From: Carya illinoinensis
Lineage: Eukaryota; Streptophyta; Magnoliopsida; Fagales; Juglandaceae
NCBI RefSeq assembly: GCF_018687715.1
Contig: NC_056766.1
Span: forward strand, 8,297,501 to 8,361,500
Direction of reading: 5' to 3'
Length of the DNA: 64,000 nt
Below are positions 21,085-33,938 of the stretch, piece by piece. The position numbers and the translations under genes are program-made. The notes below the pieces were generated by a model. The model searched no databases and was not told the DNA's origin. It saw nothing but the letters and a program-made list of their open reading frames with translations. The stretch's first letter is position 1; each line of letters begins with the position of its first letter.

Positions 21085-21336
21085 ATCAACATGGATCAAG
21101 TCCACAGTTAGTTGGATGTACAGATGCGAGTTATCTTTCAGATATACACAAGAAGATCATTGCAATTCATGAGAAGAAAGTTGAAATTGATATCAAGAAG
21201 GTACGGTCAAGTAAAAATCTGGTAGATTTATTCACTAAAGCATTACCAACTGCAACATTTAAGAAGATTATGCAGAACATTAGAATGCGGAGGTTTGAAG
21301 ACCTGTTATCATGCACTTTTCAGGAGAAGTAATGTC
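21085..21336 (+). pseudogene. Copia RNase H C-terminal remnant
   Basis: The frame reads SPQLVGCTDASYLSD, later LVDLFTKALPTATFKKI and IRMRRFEDL. These are the signature pieces of the copia RNase H domain end (VGY.DA.Y.SD, DLFTKALP, IGMRRL.DL). The middle of the domain is deleted. Confidence 0.75.
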
Positions 21337-21555
21337 TTGAAGACTTGTGCTGATTGTACTCTTTTTCCTTCGCTAAGATTTTATCCCACTGGGTTTTCCT
21401 TTGCAAGGTTTTAATGAGGCAATCCTAAAGCACTCGGCGATACACATGAATACTGTACTCTTTTTCTTTCGCCATTGGTTTTTTTCCCACAGGGTTTTTC
21501 CTTGGCAAGGTTTTAACGAGGCATATTCTTTAAATCTGGTCATCCAAAGGAGAAG

Positions 21556-21879
21556 TGTTATAAACTATCTTGAATTGTATGACCACATTTAGCTAGCCAT
21601 CAAATGCATAGTGCTAGTCGTCAAATGCATAGTGCATAGTGCTAGCATAGTGAGCTAGTCGTCATATGCATAGTGCATAGTGCTAGCATAGTGAGCTAGC
21701 CGTCAAATGTATAGTGCTAGTCGTCAAAAGCATAGTCCCCTTTGTACTCCTATATATATCGTTGAATCCTTTAAGGAATTCATAAGTTTTCATAACCTCT
21801 CTGAGCTCTATCTCTTTCTCTCTCCTTTTGAAAGTTTTATAACACGTTATGGCTCTCTCTTTTCAATGATTTTATAACA
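21556..21879 (+). repeat. Right LTR of the copia element
   Basis: It has the same length and ends as 17054-17377. The polypurine-like AAAGGAGAAG precedes it, and T-rich module B flank matching 53885 onward follows. Confidence 0.88.
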
Positions 21880-22820
21880 TTTTTTTATTTGTTTTATTTG
21901 CAAAAGAAAAGCAATTTTTTTCACATAAAAAATATTTATGTGCAGTTATTTTTACATATTTTTTTATGCACTTTATTGATATTCACATCACTTCACTAAT
22001 GTAATTAATTGAATATTAAAAAATTTAATATAACTAATCAAATCAATGAAATATATAAAAATTATACAAGAGTGATTATACATAAAATATACATCTTTCC
22101 AATGGCTCAAACTTTTGGATTAAGTAATAATTTTAAGAAAACTCGACACTAGACTTATTTTATTTTGTGTAAATTAGAATGTTAACATCACTAAATATCA
22201 AGTTTGTCAGTATGATCTGTCATACATTTAAAAATATTGGTATTGGCTTAGCTATATGTTAAATGCTATTTAAAATTTGACTAAAAAGGTATAAAAACCT
22301 CTGCATTGGATCCAACTTTGGTTATGAGCTACAATGTTGCAACAAATTTGTCTATGCACAATAGTTTGGTCATCTCTTTTGTTTATATTATTTTCTTCTC
22401 TTTTACATTGTTTTCTTCATGAAACTTGAGAAGATCATAATGTCAATTTTATTTAAATTACTTTATTTTGATGCTTTATGACAGTTATGTCTTTTTTGAT
22501 GTATTTTAATGCGTAGTTGTTGTTTTTTAAAATAATAAAAATGAAAACGAAACTAATTTGATTAACTTGATATATATATGTAAGTTACAAAACAGACTAA
22601 CAAATAAATAAATAAATATTAATATTTTATTATTATGAAGAGAATGATGAATACAAAATGGATTTGATTTTAAATAAATTAGCCAACATTAAAGAAAAAT
22701 AAAAGCTTTATTCAAAAATATAGTACGTAATTTGATCCTCTCCATGGTTATGATAGTTAGCTGAGAAGTTCTATGCAACAGCTCGCTGTTCGTTCTACAT
22801 AGTACACTTTATTTATTTTA
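21880..22820. other. End of module B, then unique AT-rich spacer
   Basis: 21880-22090 aligns with 53885-54112 in module C, and similarity stops there. The remainder is AT-rich with no coding or repeat signal I can name. Confidence 0.5.
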
Positions 22821-22825
22821 GAGTT

Positions 22826-23012
22826 ATGTTACTCATCATTTTTATATATAATATTTTTTTATCTTTTTTTAAAATTTTTTAAAAATTATTTTTAATTTTT
22901 TTTTGTTTTAAATTAATGAAAATGTTCTATTTATCATTTATATATCATATATTTAATAAGAAAAAAATAAAAAAAATTATGTATAATCTATATTATATAA
23001 AAATGATGATTA
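22826..23012. mobile_element. MITE-like AT-rich element with inverted ends
   Basis: The left arm contains TCATCATTTTTATATA and the right arm TATATAAAAATGATGA, a perfect 16-bp inverted repeat about 160 bp apart, with AT-rich sequence between. This is typical of small non-autonomous DNA elements. No target duplication was confirmed. Confidence 0.45.
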
Positions 23013-23385
23013 AAATTTTTCTAATTAGCTAAATCGGTAATCCTCTCGAATTAGAGAAGTGTGTTGCTACGTCCATAGAGAAACGCCACCGAAAAGGTAA
23101 AACAAAATTTCTTTTTTTTTTTCATTTTTTATATGTATTTTTTTAATATATTTAAATATTTTTAAAAAATAAATAAAAATCATAACATCATTTAAAAATT
23201 TTTTCTTAAGCATTATATAAAAAATATATATATTAAAAAAAATAAAAAGTACAATCGGTTGCCTCTGAATGTGGATAAAGTATTATCCGTATGGGGGATA
23301 TGACAGGTTCTGACACTATTGTACTGGAAAAGATGGCATCGATGATCTGTACCGATTCAACGGTCAAATAGTGAAAACAGGTTTA

Positions 23386-23905
23386 GAGTATTAGTAGTGG
23401 GCTCAACAAACTTTAACTAAAATTTAACTAAAGTTTTCACTTTTACAAATTTTAGCTAGCCACTTTTTATAACACCAAATAATAGGCTCAACAAATCTTT
23501 CACTATTCTATTAAAATATTGATTTTGAACTTTTTATTGAATTTTAATTCTAATTGTAATTTAAATATGATTATATTAAACATTATGGTTGTATTAAAGT
23601 TTATTGTTGTATTAAAATTTATGGTTATATTATTGTTGTATTTTACTCTAAAAATATTTTACTAGTGGTTTTGGCTCTAATATGGAAGAATAGTTTACTC
23701 TAAAGAATATTTTAATATTATGGAAGAATATTTTACTCTAAAAATATTGTTTAGCTAGTGGTTTTGGCTCAATAAATTTAGCTATCCAAAAGATTGATGG
23801 CAAAATTTACTGTACACTTGTTGAGTTTATTGTAGATGGTTTTTTTTCACATTTTAGCTATTCTTTAGCTATAATTTAACTTTGTTGAGCCCACTACCAA
23901 TGCTC
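23386..23905. mobile_element. Tourist-like MITE (PIF/Harbinger type), 520 bp
   Basis: The left end GAGTATTAGTAGTGGGCTCA and the right end TGAGCCCACTACCAATGCTC are inverted repeats of about 25 bp with two mismatches. TTA flanks both sides (23383-23385 and 23906-23908), the 3-bp target expected for PIF/Harbinger elements. The inside is AT-rich without a transposase. Confidence 0.8.
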
Positions 23906-23909
23906 TTAC

Positions 23910-24980
23910 ACTTTGCTTCTCGATGCGAAGGTGTTCCCAATGACAAAGAAAACACCTGCCTACGTGTACCTGCGTCCGCTCGTTTGAATTTCCCATAATA
24001 TGATATAAAATTAGTAAATTTAGATTTGAATATTTATAAAATTAGTAAATTTAAATATGATATAAATGATTTCCAGTTCAATGGGTTGATCTTTTAAAAT
24101 ATGATTGATAAACAAGTGAATTCGTTTAACCTTAAATCAATTCCTAATAATTTATTTAAAATTTATTTTAAATATATAATTGTATTATTATTAGGTTGTA
24201 ATATTAATATTTATTAATATGTTTATATTTTTATTGTTAAAATTATAATTCTGGACTTATACACATATTTTTTATTATTGGATATGTAATATTTGTTTTC
24301 TTATAGATTAAAATCTAAAAAATATTAATATGTTTTGTCAATGGGTAATCTTTTTTTTTTTTTGAGATATTGTGGGTATTAATTAATATAGATTTTAATT
24401 TTAATGTAAAATTATTTTAATCAGGTCAAATGATTACGCGGGTTAGTTCGACTAATTTAAAGAAACAGATTAAAATAAGTCTTATCCTATTTATTCCATT
24501 CTATTTAATTATTAAACGTGTTAAAACGGATGACACGAAATGAATTGTTATTTAAATGGGTTGTGGTAAGTTTAAAGGTCTGGCCCGTTTAATTTAAGAA
24601 GTCAAATTTGAGTTTACCTATATCATCGAATATCCATGACTTAACATGACATAGACAAAACCCACGAACATGAATTGGCACCCCTACTTTTAGTCCAATT
24701 TCCAATACCAAAATATAATTATATGTTATTTGTATAAATGATATTGTTTAGGTCCACACATCCCATACTCCAAACTCTATGCACTACTCATCAGTCGAGC
24801 ATATGCAACTTTAGACACTACCGATTTTGCACAAGAAAAAGTTGAGAGAAATATGGGTGTGTTTTGTCTCTTAGCATTGGGGACGCAATAAAGTGGATTA
24901 TAAGGTACTTTAGGCATTCTTCAAATATGTGTGTTTGCCTTACTATAGGTGGTCTAAAAATGCAAAGTTATATTAATGCC
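23910..24980. other. AT-rich spacer, no gene seen
   Basis: The end near 24680-24690 (AATTGGCACCCCTAC) resembles a hAT-type terminal repeat, but no matching left end was found. Confidence 0.4.
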
Positions 24981-24983
24981 GAT

Positions 24984-25480
24984 TTAGCTGGTGATACTAA
25001 TTGAAGGAGTATTCCATGTTTTGTATACAACTTGGTTCATAATGTTGTCTTGAAGTTCAAACTTGCAAAAGACTATTGCTTTGTCTACTACAGAAGTCGA
25101 GTATGTTGTTGTATCTGAAGTTTTAAAGGAGATAATTTGATTAGAGAGTTTATGTAAGAAGAATGAGAAGGGCACTCTTTACATAATCAGAGTGCCATAT
25201 TTTTGCTAAGAATCTAGCATTTCATTCAATAACCAAACATATTCAAATTAGATATCATTTTATTTTATCTCTTCTTGATGATGGTCAATTGATACTTTGA
25301 GAAGATTTGTGGAAAGAAGAACCTCGTAGATATGCTAACTAAGAGTGTTATACTTGAGAAATTGAAGTTGTGCGCAACTTCAGTTGATCTTCTAGCTTAA
25401 GGACATGAGCTATGAATTGCAGGGATGAAAGTTTCAGTTTTGAAGGCAGATTGTTGATCATTGTGGTTGTACTAGTCTCC
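24984..25480 (+). pseudogene. Copia RNase H fragment
   Basis: Across stops the frame reads LQKTIALSTTEVEYVVVSE, then a TKHI.IRYHF-like block and a DMLTKSV-like block. These are the conserved RNase H end of a Ty1/copia polyprotein of the Tork/SIRE style. GTGGGAGAATTA (from about 25484) follows as a likely polypurine tract. Confidence 0.65.
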
Positions 25481-25619
25481 AAGTGGGAGAATTAATATTG
25501 GGTTTAAAAAAAAAAAAGTGAGAGAGAGAGAGAGGACAGTATTCCAAATTTATTGTTAGCCCTTATTTGTGGCTAAGGAAAATTGTGATTACAAATAAAT
25601 ACTTGGGGGTTACAAATAA

Positions 25620-26270
25620 TCAATGTCCAAAATCCAGGCACCTAAAACAAACAACCAAGATACAAGAGTCCAAGGGATACAAATAAATCAACAATAAAGC
25701 ACACTTTAAAATCTGAGAAAAAACAACTTGTAATAAAAAGTGAGTGCAAATCAAAAGAAAAATAACAAATGAAGACCGATGCAATTAAACAATTACCTTT
25801 ATACAAAATCCACCAATAAGGAATACAAAGTCTATCTATGCGAAGAAGACCTTGTAGATTATTGGGCAACATAACCCTGTCTTCAATCCAATCCATGTCT
25901 AAATCCACAGCCCACTACTTAGCTAGAAAATTAGCTACAACGTTTTCCTCACGAAACACATAACTCACTCTATAATCCATGCTTCTCAGGCAAATTTGAA
26001 TCTTCTCCCAAAATCCTCAAGATACCAGATATTGCACTCTCTAGAATCTGAGAGTCTGTCTCAATATAAACATGATAAAACCCAAGGTGACAACACCTTC
26101 TAACCCCATCTAGCAAACTTCTTAATTATAAGAAATTGTTAGAACCCTTACCAAAGGACATAGAAAAAGCTGCATACAAGTTTCCACTAGCATCACAAAT
26201 AACACCCCCAGCTCCAGCAAGCCCTAGATTTCCCAAACTACTACCATCAATATTGGGCTTCTATGTATGG
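25620..26270 (-). pseudogene. RNase H (RVT_3) fragment of a LINE
   Basis: Minus-strand reading gives IDGSSLGNLGLAGAGGVI, then a YIETDSQ block, then VFREENVVANFLAK. These are the catalytic-Asp, middle and end motifs of the RNase H domain found at the C-terminus of plant L1 LINEs and related host proteins. Stops and frame breaks are present. It interrupts copia-derived sequence. Confidence 0.6.
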
Positions 26271-26643
26271 AGTTTGGCTGTGTTTGTGGTGACCTAGTTT
26301 GATGACTTGACCCTACAAGGATCTGTTATGAGTTTTTGATTGATTTTCAATGAGGAATGGGCCATAGAGTAGAGTCTTTGACCGATTGGACTTAATCCAA
26401 CCTGACCTGTTGTTTAGGGTTTACCATATATATTGTATTTTTCCTATACGGCAGCCATATTGCCATACTGTATTTGTTTATCATCTAAAATTAAATCCTC
26501 TACAGTTTCATGAACGTAGACATGTTGCCGACGGAAATTAAACCTTATTTTGTGTGTTATGATTTCTATTTTTTGTTTTATTTTTTCTATTATCATTCCG
26601 AACATCTATTGTTAAGAGTCGAGTTCAGGTTTGAGTGAGAACG

Positions 26644-26790
26644 ATGGTCGGAGAGGAAGTGAAGGTGATTGGAATTGAGAAATTTGACGACATAGATTTC
26701 AAGTATTGGAGGATATTGGTTCATGATTATCTCCATTGGAAATAGATTTCATCTTCCTCTATTGGGGAAGAAGCAGGGGAAGATGAAAAT
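26644..26790 (+). pseudogene. Copia gag N-terminal fragment
   Basis: The frame from ATG 26644 reads IEKFDDIDFKYWRILVHDYL, matching the KFDG.NF..W...I.DYL start of Ty1/copia Gag, and then meets a stop. It lies downstream of the RNase H fragment at 24984, so the order is RNase H, LTR-like spacer, gag. Confidence 0.55.
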
Positions 26791-27249
26791 GCATATTGAA
26801 ATAGAATTTGATTGAGAAACTGTAATGGCCTAATCAAGAACATCACATTTCATATAGTTTATGATTAATTATACTTTTTATTTTACTTTTTCTCTCTTGT
26901 ATTTTCTAACAAGACCACCATCAACTCAAAGGTTTGAGGTGCAAGTGCCTCGCAGTAGGCATGTGGCCACCACAGATTACGCTTTAGTGGCTTGTTTGCA
27001 CCTCAATCGTTCCAAAATTCCAAATCCTACTTGTTTCACCCTTTTGAATGAGTGTGGATGTTTTTTTAACAGTGCGAGAGAGAAGATCATAATCAACCAC
27101 CTCAATACAGATTGTTATAGTGTACATCTCTATACTTTTGGGTTTTCCTCTTACTCATTCAACCACCGAAACCTTTTAGTTTTAGTTTCATTTCTTTTCT
27201 TTTCTTTTTTTCAAAATTCATGCATTGCAAATTTTTGTTTTGGGTATTT

Positions 27250-28165
27250 CTTAGGATCCCCTATCCCCACATGGGATACTGACTTCATCTCATTCGAAAA
27301 AAAAAAAAAGTTAGGTGGGTTTAATGGATGATAGTAAGACATGCATATTTCAACGTCAGCAGTTGGTAGAATCTCAAACTCGGCTTCATCTCTTTACGAC
27401 CGTTTCAACCCCATCTGTCTTCTTAAATTAGTTGATGATTACATTGGAGAAGGAGGCGAGTTGAGAAATTTGTAAATAATAGTAAAATAATTTAAGTTAT
27501 GATATTTTACGTGGTTTTGGGAAAATAGAAATAAAGTCAAACATTCCCTCCTACCATTTCAATTTTCAACCCCCTCCTATTATTACTAATAATCCACAAT
27601 ATATAAATAACTATATAAATCAATATAGTATTAGTAGTTATATTAATACTATATCACTATATGATACTATAGTATTAGTAATTATATTATATTGTCACTA
27701 ACATATAATATTAGTAGATAATTATCTACTAATACGTATTATTATATCATTATATCACTATATAGTTTACTATACTAATACTATATATATAGATCGATGG
27801 GCCATAACGTGCGTGGAAAACTAATACCATATATTAGTATTAATACTAAGTATACTGATAGTAATCTACTATATATAAATAACTATATATTATCATTATA
27901 GTTTATAATATTAATAATTATACTAATATTATATCATATCATTATATTATAATATACCTATCTCCTCATGGGATAGCGTTAGTTTTACTGTTTAGCTAAC
28001 ATCATCTCATTAAAAAAGAAAAGAAAGAGGAGATTAGGTGGGTTTTATGGATGATTGTACTTACACATATTTTAACGTAGCAGTACGTGGAATCTCAAAT
28101 TCGGCTAGCTTCATGTCTTTACCAACGTTTCAACGCCCTCTGTCCTCTTAAATTAGTTGATGATA
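27250..28165 (+). repeat. Pair of direct repeats of about 190 bp around an AT-rich core
   Basis: The segment 27250-27440 recurs as 27955-28165 (GGTGGGTTTAATGGATGAT, CTTAAATTAGTTGATGAT and more). The core 27580-27950 is almost pure A/T with TAGTATTAGTA-like iterations. The arms are diverged. This could be a short terminal-repeat retroelement or a local duplication. Short open frames inside have no support as genes. Confidence 0.6.
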
Positions 28166-28169
28166 CTAT

Positions 28170-29465
28170 CACGTTCTCAAGTACGCTATCATTTCACCCA
28201 CCACGCATCTGCGTGTTGAATAAATTATGTAATCTTCAGTTGCCAATGTTGAACGTACTGTACCAAACGTGTGAGAAAGAGAGAGAAGGGATGATCAATA
28301 GCTATCGTTGGACAAAGCTAATTAATTAACATTTCTTAAAAGGAAAACTTCATGTAAGTAATAATATTCAAAGGGAGTACTGATTTACTCAATCCCCTCG
28401 TGTTGATTATCTTGGAAAGAAGAAAATGACAGAAACTAGCTCCATACATGATATATAACAACGCTTGTCTGAGTATTGCCGTAAGAAATATAGTTTATAT
28501 CTTTAAAACTTATAATTTATAATTTAAGTAATAAATTCTACTATCAAAAAATTATTTACTATATAGTAACTATATATTTAAAACACTTCTAAACACGTTA
28601 CGTTTGTTAGGAAATAAATTAAGAAAATACTTTCTAATAGGGATGTAAAAAAAAAAAAATCAGGAAATAAGAAAACCAGACTAGATCAGCCCAAACCGGT
28701 GAAATCAGTCCGATTCCCATTCTAGGCTTTTTAGGACCGGGCCGGATTGGTTTTATATAATATATATTTTAAATTGTTTATTTTAATATTATATATAATA
28801 TATTTTTTATATTATATATAATTTTTATATATAATAATATAAATGATAAATATATATAAAATAATGTTATTATAATTTATAAAATAAAAGTTTAATCTTA
28901 AACATGAAGATTTAATTGATCATATACTTTAAACATAATATATATATATTAATATATATATATATATCTTTTAATAAAATTTTATCATAAATTAATTTAA
29001 AAATAAAAATTCTAGTAAATCAGAATTTAGTTCTTCACTTAAAATTAAGTATGTTCTTTTATCAAATATATAGATATATATATCCTTTTCTAATTACTTT
29101 AAGTAGTATTTTTCGTACACAGAGAGACAATTAAGCAGCTGTTGGATTTATGCCAATTTGTCTTCCCCGGCCAGCCATTTGTATTCAAGCCATACAACAA
29201 AGATGACAGTAGTGTTTCTGCATATATAATTTATATATATCATTTAAAATAGTGTCAATTACGAGTTTTTAGTAAATAGCAGATTTTAGTACATCAGATT
29301 GTTTTTTTCTTTTTTCTTTTTGTTTTTTGTTTTTTTTTTTGTTTTTTTGTTTTTTGTCTTTGTTTTGTTTTGTTTTGTTTTGGTAAAGCTGATTTTTATA
29401 ATAGTAACAGATTTTGGAATAAAAGTATAAAATAGATTTTTTTAAAGCAGTTTTTTGTTTTTTTA
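28170..29465. other. AT-rich spacer, no gene seen
   Basis: This contains AT-rich low-complexity DNA and a T/G-rich run at 29300-29390. A CCGG-containing stretch near 28690-28750 resembles degenerate MITE ends. No coding signal was seen. Confidence 0.4.
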
Positions 29466-31039
29466 TGTGACATTCCGTAATTACGTATATTTAATTAAAT
29501 GTTTTTTTAATTAATTAAGATTATGGGCTTCTTGTTTTAAATTTTAGATGATTTATGTGATATTATTTTAAGACTTTTAATTGTGAAATTTAATTTAAAG
29601 TATTTTCTTGTTATTAACTATTGTTTATTATTTACATTTCTCTTTATTCTAAATTATTTTATTGTTAGATTTTATTATTTTATTTTATTTAGTCACTTTG
29701 TTTAAATTATTTTATTCTACTTAACATTTTGAAAATTTTATTTTCATTAGATCGATTTTGAGATCCAGATTGTAAGGATTGGACCTAATTTTTTCACTTC
29801 CTTTTTCTTTTTCATTCTTTCTTTTTTCTCATTCTTCTTTACCTTGCTCCTCCTCCTGTGAGCGACGTCCCCTTCCCCTCCCCCTCTCGTTTTTTTTTTC
29901 TCTCCTCCCAACGAGCTACCGAGCACCATCGTGGTCATCACCGCCCCTCCCATCCTCTTCCCTACTGGCCAACGACCACCTCCTCCAATCTCATCCCCTC
30001 CTGCGCCGCCGATTGGAGGATGAGATTGGTTATTGAATTGGTTTATACTTAGTGTTTTTATGTGGTTTTTGGATATCTTATATATGGTATTCGATGTCTT
30101 GACTTTCATCTTTTATGTTCGTGCATGTTCATGTTTTGTAAATAAAAACTGGATTTTCATGTGAGAAAGGATATTTGGTATGTTTGAAACGAATAAATTA
30201 AAAGGATTGAGAGAGAGAGGAAAAATGAACTGTAGGGATGACAGTAAATAGGGATGGTGGTAGTCTCGCCTGTGATTCCTCTCTACAATGAGTTAATAAT
30301 TGGTTAATAGGCTATTTTCTGGAAAAATGACAATTTTTAAATCAATGGATATGTGGGGCCATTTTAAAAAAAAAAAGACGGTTTATGATTAAATGGATAT
30401 GAGCATCATTTTTTGGGAAAATAGTGGGTTTATTTTTGGGCAATATTTTGGAAAAATGACGGATGGTATTTAATGGCGTGTTTTGGGTCAAATGAGACTT
30501 TTTGCGTGCTTTGGAAAATGGTCATTTTCAGAGAAAATGATGATTTTGGGTCATCGGCTTATTTCGTCATGTGCACGCATGTATATTGGTTGCATTAATG
30601 TGTTTATATGTTGTGGGTTGTTTGGTTGGTTACTTACCAAGATTCACAATCTCACCTGGCATTCTTTCCTACGATTTTGTTTTAGATTTTGATGCAGAAG
30701 AAGATGTTGAACCTAAGGGATCAACTCTGCCGAATGAGTGGCATGTGGTCACTTGTGGATTATGGGATTTGTTTCCCTTTTTGGCTATGTAAATATTGGT
30801 TTTTAATTTACTTTCGCTGGATAATTGTATAATTTCCAATAATACTTTTATTTTGATAGTCTTGTATTTAAAATTCTAGTATTTAGTTGACTTTTTTATC
30901 TATCCGCTACAGTTTTTGTTGTACACTTTTCTCACGTATACACACTTAGCAATTGTCGTTTAGGATGTGTAACCCGTGTTGTTAGCATTCCGACTTCACG
31001 ATTCCCAAATTTCCATACATGGGAGTCGGAGGCGTCACA
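29466..31039 (+). mobile_element. Solo LTR with TTTTA target duplication
   Basis: It begins TGTGACATTCCG and ends GGCGTCACA, flanked by TTTTA at 29461-29465 and 31040-31044. It is 1,574 bp with no internal region, so a solo LTR left by recombination. It shares general layout (CT-rich tract near 29800-29870, palindromes at 30309-30550, TGTACACTTTTCTCA near the end) with the Tekay-like LTRs. Its right two-thirds are duplicated at 7330-8345. Confidence 0.85.
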
Positions 31040-31800
31040 TTTTATAAACAGATTTTTTTTAAAAAAATTTACATTTTATTAAAACTGGAAAACCGGATCG
31101 GATCGAAAATGCTAAAATCAGAAGTACTGGTTTAGGGGGTTAATCGGTGCGTAATTAGTTTTTGAAAATACAAAACCTATATACACCAGGTCGGTTTTAA
31201 ATTTTGTCCAAAACTGGACCAGACCATACTGGTTATACCCTTACTTTATGATGTAAAAATGACGATTATTTAAAATTTTAAAGATTATTACTGTATTCTT
31301 GAAAGTTTAAAATTTGTAATTATATTAGAGTTAAATGGGTATTTTATCCATTAACCGTCTTTTTAAAATTCGAATTACATTTTGTATTATTCGGAAAAGA
31401 ACGTTTGAGGAAAATCATTAAAATATACATTTTAGCTTATTTGAGATAAAAAATGTTTTAATAAGATGATACTCAAACAACGTAATTTCAATATTAAGGA
31501 GCTTCTAAACTTATTTAAGTACTTTTTAAGACTATTACCGCAACTCAAAATAGCCCTAAACGGATGATCAAGACAAAAGGAAAAAACTCTTTCCACCTTG
31601 TATAATGATAGATTTATTACTTACTACTACTACTTTACTAGTCTTTTTTTTTTTAATTTTTTTTTCTTTTACTTAGTTGTTAAAGAAATGACTATTAGTG
31701 AAATTATATATTTTTTTAATCTTATAATAAAAAAATAAAAATTTTAAATATATTATAAAAATAGAGTCAGTCTACATACAGTCCTTAAATACAGACTGTT
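31040..31800. other. Module C upstream flank, left of the chromovirus
   Basis: It aligns with 8346-9110. It ends at CTGTT (31796-31800), the left copy of the chromovirus target duplication. The uninterrupted site in module B reads GAGACTGTTTATACAAG. Confidence 0.75.
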
Positions 31801-33925
31801 TGTGACGCCCCCAAAATCCCCACGCCCGAACACGGGAAAATTGAGACGTCCGGATGGTGACAACCCGGGTCACCATCCCATCGGCGGGTGCCGAGTGTAT
31901 GCAAGGCAACAGATGTGTACAGAAAAACACGCAGCGGATAACGAAAGTCATAACTAAGTACCAGAATTTTTCTTAACTTAATACAAGCTGTTTAAAACAT
32001 ACATAGATAAAATATTACAAAACGCAAATATAGTTTTAACAAACAAAAAGATAGCATCAGCAACCCGGCGGAGTCGCATCCTAGGGCTCAGCCTCCTCCT
32101 CTTCGTCCTCTAACTCTGCACCAAAAGCTACGGAACCACGAATGGTACCGCAGGTAAGTAAAACCCAAACACTACCAGATAAAAACACATAAAACTCAAA
32201 CAATATGCATGAACCATGCCCAATGCACAAAGCCCAAAAACACAAGTTTTCCACACACGCCAAAAAACCCTTTTGGCCCAAAAACACATCCTTTCCGAAA
32301 AACACGCCAAAAGTCACATTTGGCCGCCAAAAGTCCATTTGGCCCAATATCTCGCCAGAAGTCCATCTGGCCCACGCCAAAAGTCCCATTTGGCCTCATA
32401 AACCATTATCCAATTTTTAACCGTATGCACCATGACCTCCCCTAGGGGTCATCCGCACACCCTGGCTCCAGTGTCACACCGCAGAGTACCACCACGCATG
32501 TGACACCTAACAAGCGATGCCCAGTTCCGCGCCCCGCGCGTGCGTAGCCAAGCATCCTCTAGCCCTCGCCAGCGAAGGGCCACGGAGTCGGTGAGTAGGG
32601 CGATGCCCGGTTCCGCGCCCGGCGCGTTCGTAGCCAAGCATCCCCTAGCCCCGCTCCCGTCATCTCTCTCGACAACTCAGGGGACATCACTCAGTTTATT
32701 CCGCTCTCGAGTGACCAGAGGAGCTCCACCGAGATAATAACCCATCCCGGCTTGGGCTCCTGATACACACGCACCCGTAATACACTTACGCCAATACACA
32801 AGCTTTTCACACATGAACAAAAACACACGTGCATGCACCATGAAATGTCATATCAATGCATAATAAAATAACCAACCAACATAAATCAATTAAACAGACA
32901 ACTCCGTCCTCCACCCATCCGACCCCCGAAACTCCTCGGACTCAGTCCGGAATCAACAACCAACAACAGTAAATAAATTGAATGAGCAATATATATTAAA
33001 ATCTGAAAATAGGGTTTGAAAAATACTTACAGCGCTATACGGCAATTTTAGAAAGCAAGCGGCGTTGCAAACGGCGCCGGAAAAGCAACGTCACAGTGAA
33101 AATTCACTGTGGCCGTGGGTCTGAAAAACTCACTTTTGAACGGGGACAAACTAGGACACGAGATTGATAGGGAATGGTCTAGGGATGGTTGTGAAGCTAT
33201 TGGAAGTGGTGGTTGGCCGTGGGTGGCGGCGGAATGGCCGGATTACCCAAAATGGAAACTAAGCTCGTAGGAGCTGTTCCGGTGGTCGTTGGAGGCCGGA
33301 AATGGGTGGGTTAGGACGGCAAGGAGTTGGTGATGAAGTGGTGAAGAAATGGTGGCCGGAGGTGGAGCGACGGCTGCGGATCGGAGCAAAATCCGTGCGC
33401 CCTTCTTGGAGCTTTTCCGGCCAAACGGCCGGCCGGTTGGGGGTGGGTTTTGGAGGGGTGGTGCACCGGAGGGAGAGGAAGAGAATGGGACCGGTGGGAG
33501 GCCGAACGGTGGCCGGACGGCGGCGGTAGGGGCTGGAGAAGGTGACGCCGGCGTGAGGGAGAGGGAGGAGAGAGAGTGAGCACGGGGGGGTCCGGATCGG
33601 GGAGAGAGAAGAGGGAAAAGAAAAAAGAAAAAAAAGAAAAAGAAGGAAAAAAAGAAAAGAAGGGAAAAAGAAAAAGAAAAAAGAGAAAAAGGAAAAAAGA
33701 TGTGAAAAGAGATGAGATCCAGTCCTCACTCCGGGAAAACGAAACAAACCGCCAAAAGATTAAAACCACAAAACAACTTAAAGAAATAAAACACAGCCTC
33801 AAATAAATTAAATTAAATTAAAACCCAATTTTAAAACGTAAATAAATTAAAATAAATAACTAATATATTAATTAAAATAAAAACAATTATTTCAGTGAAA
33901 ATACACTCAAAAGCGGGTCATCACA
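31801..33925 (-). repeat. 3' LTR of the chromovirus
   Basis: It is 2,125 bp. On the plus strand it starts TGTGACGCCCCC and ends GGGTCATCACA. It contains short palindromes of the GCCAAA/TTTGGC type at 32260-32395 and a purine-rich plus-strand tract at 33600-33700. Open frames here on both strands are by-products of low complexity. Confidence 0.93.
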
Positions 33926-33938
33926 TCCTCCCCTCCTT
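33926..33938 (-). promoter_or_regulatory. Polypurine tract of the chromovirus
   Basis: On the minus strand AAGGAGGGGAGGA lies immediately before the 3' LTR. It would prime second-strand DNA synthesis. Confidence 0.85.

Larger units (their letters stand above)
17054..21879 (+). mobile_element. Decayed Ty1/copia LTR retrotransposon
   Basis: Two 324-bp direct repeats (17054-17377 and 21556-21879), each beginning TGTTATAAAC and ending TTATAACA, flank a 4.2-kb interior. TTTTT on both sides fits a 5-bp target duplication in a T-rich site, and the empty site is readable near 53885 in module C. A primer-site-like TTATCAGCACG follows the left LTR, and AAAGGAGAAG precedes the right LTR. Copia reverse transcriptase (about 19190-19490) and RNase H (about 21085-21336) remnants lie in plus orientation in the order expected for Ty1/copia. 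The interior is riddled with stops and rearrangements and also contains a foreign-looking RNase H piece and an antisense ORF cassette. By eye the LTRs differ at roughly 15-20 positions. Confidence 0.88.

Noticed and set aside
24560..24695. hAT-like right terminal repeat (GGCACCCCTAC)
   Set aside because: No matching left end or target duplication was found, so an element could not be delimited.
26861..27331. 156-codon open frame
   Set aside because: No recognisable motif, runs through low-complexity T-rich sequence, and overlaps the border of a diverged direct repeat.
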